From Clusia tigrina (lineage: Eukaryota > Arthropoda > Insecta > Diptera > Clusiidae): 64,000 bases of DNA. The DNA lies in NCBI GenBank assembly GCA_920105625.2, contig OV050032.1:109042542-109106541 (forward strand), written 5' to 3'. Under the pieces are notes generated by a model. That model was not told the origin of the DNA. It did no database searches and saw only the letters and a list, made by a program, of their open reading frames with translations. A program made the position numbers and the translations under genes. This document shows, one piece after another, positions 63,206 through 64,000 of the stretch (positions are counted from its first letter, which is position 1; each line of letters begins with the position of its first letter).

Positions 63206-64000
63206 GTTCAAACCTATGCTACCCTAGAGTCCCAAATCAAACACTGATAAAACTTCAAACGCCCCTAACTTCTTCACGGTACGTCCTACACCTATCAAAG
63301 TTTGCAACATACAAATGCTTGTAACTTTTTACTGGAGCGTCATAAAACCTTGAAATTTTGTAACAATGAAGTACCCGAGACTCTTGTCAATTTAAGCTAT
63401 CGCTCAAAGCTATGCTACCCTAGAGTCCCAAATCAAACACTGATAAAACTTCAAATGGCTCTAACTTCTATACGGTACGTCCTACTCCTATCAAAGTTGG
63501 CAACATTCGAATGCTTGTAACTTTTTACTGGAGCGTCATAAAATCTTGAAATTTTGTAACAATAAAGTACTCGAGCCTCTTGTCAATTGAAGCTATCGCT
63601 CAAAGCTATGCTACCCTAGAGTCCCAGATCAAACACTGATAAAACTTCAAATCTCCCTAACTTCTATACGGTACGTCCTACACCTATCAAAGTTTGCAAC
63701 ATACAAATGCTTGTAACTTTTTACTGGACCGTCCTAAAACCTTGAAATTTTGTAACAATAAAGTACTCGAGCCTCTTGTTAATTGAAGCTATCGCTCAAA
63801 GCTATGCTACCCTAGAGTCCCAGATCAAACACTGATAAAACTTCAAATGGCCCTAACTTCTATACGGTACGTCCTACACCTATCAAAGTTTGCAACATAC
63901 AAATGCTTGTAACTTTTTACGGGAGCTTCCTAAAACCTTGAAATTTTGTAACAATAAAGTACTCGAGCCTCGTGTTAATTTAAGCTATCGCTCAAAGCTA
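63206..64000 (+). repeat. 10-monomer HOR unit of 1959 bp, partial copy 3
   Basis: From about 63206 the sequence matches 61246 onward (offset 1960) and 59287 onward in copy 1. It carries CTTCACGG, CCGAGACTC, CATTCGAATGC, GGACCGTCC and TTTACGGGAGC. A private AAATCTCCCTAAC occurs near 63651. The window ends inside this copy. Confidence 0.85.

Larger units (their letters stand above)
1..64000 (+). repeat. 196-bp satellite array, about 328 monomers, fills the window
   Basis: The motif CTTGAGTCCCAAATCAAACA, or a close variant such as CTAGAGTCCC, recurs every 196 bp from base 1 to the end, always on the same strand. Tracking the phase of the anchor AAAGTTTGCAACATAC through the window, every departure from 196 bp is explained by a specific small indel or by one of two 104-bp deletions. 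The summed indels are -281 bp, and 64281 equals 327 x 196 + 189, which matches the observed end point. Monomers differ from each other mostly by single-base substitutions at a limited set of positions. Both ends of the window cut through the array, so its full length is not known. This is typical eukaryotic satellite DNA; centromeric, pericentromeric or subtelomeric placement is inference. I do not recognise the family. Confidence 0.98.

Noticed and set aside
1247..63520. More than 100 repeated plus-strand open reading frames of 60-79 codons, one per monomer
   Set aside because: Most begin with TTG, all of the common class end at the same TAA in GCTTGTAAC, each covers one monomer plus 23 bp, and the frame shifts by one base every monomer because 196 is not a multiple of 3. 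There is no ribosome binding site, promoter, domain or codon-level constraint visible. They are a property of the satellite.
1..64000. CRISPR array
   Set aside because: Period 196 bp, no alternation of short identical repeats with unique spacers, and the whole unit is repeated.
1..64000. Tandem tRNA, 5S rRNA or snRNA gene cluster
   Set aside because: The monomer has no A/B box pair, no recognisable 5S internal control region and no conserved cloverleaf. It tolerates deletions of 44 and 104 bp.
1..64000. CENP-B box
   Set aside because: I looked for the NTTCGNNNNANNCGGGN core in the consensus and main variants on both strands and did not see it. TTCG occurs only in minor variants (TTTCGCTC, CATTCGAATGC) without the rest of the core.
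1..64000. Identification of the host species or named satellite family
   Set aside because: The monomer does not match any satellite I can recall with confidence. Length and AT content alone fit many plants and animals, so a name would be a guess. A search of repeat databases would decide it.

Overview
The whole 64 kb window is one uninterrupted tandem satellite DNA array. The repeat unit (monomer) is 196 bp and all copies run head-to-tail in the same orientation. I find no protein-coding gene, RNA gene, transposon, CRISPR array or unique sequence anywhere. Following the repeat phase from base 1 to base 64000 and adding every indel I could see (net -281 bp) gives 327 successive monomers plus a final piece ending at monomer position 189. 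That is exactly where the sequence stops, so there is no room for a hidden insertion. This points to eukaryotic constitutive heterochromatin, such as a centromeric, pericentromeric or subtelomeric block. I do not recognise the satellite family and cannot name the species from sequence alone.

The consensus monomer, numbered from the C of CTTGAGTCCC at base 1, is about 37% GC. The + strand is rich in C (about 47 C to 26 G). Five CpGs remain per monomer, so CpG is only mildly depleted. The monomer carries a degenerate internal duplication: positions 43-98 and 99-154 match at 35 of 56 bases without gaps. This suggests that the 196-bp unit grew from a roughly 55-bp ancestor.

Layout by higher-order repeat (HOR) domain, where a multi-monomer block is itself repeated: (1) 1-3.0 kb, a 10-monomer unit of 1952 bp. 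(2) 3.0-4.2 kb, reshuffled monomers. (3) 4.2-12.1 kb, a 23-monomer unit of about 4.5 kb. (4) 12.3-13.5 kb, a trimer of 588 bp. (5) 13.8-16.8 kb, a 1660-bp unit containing a 92-bp half-monomer. (6) 17-28.2 kb, a 12-monomer unit of 2353 bp (two clean copies at 23.6-28.2 kb) with shuffled relatives to its left. (7) 28.2-34 kb, poorly ordered and more divergent monomers. (8) 34-48.5 kb, nested units of 2169, 5709 and 1960 bp marked by 13-bp-duplication monomers. (9) 48.6-55.4 kb, a 17-monomer block of 3324 bp and a second copy with one extra monomer. (10) 54.5-58.3 kb, a 1908-bp unit with three shortened monomers. (11) 58.2-64 kb, a 10-monomer unit of 1959 bp in two full copies and part of a third.

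Short open reading frames of 60-86 codons recur once per monomer. They are a by-product of the repeat: most begin at TTG, all plus-strand ones of the common class stop at the same TAA, and 196 is not divisible by 3. They are not annotated as genes. The main content is the evolutionary record held in the array: whole-monomer duplication and loss, rare indels copied along with their HOR units, and patchwork monomers.
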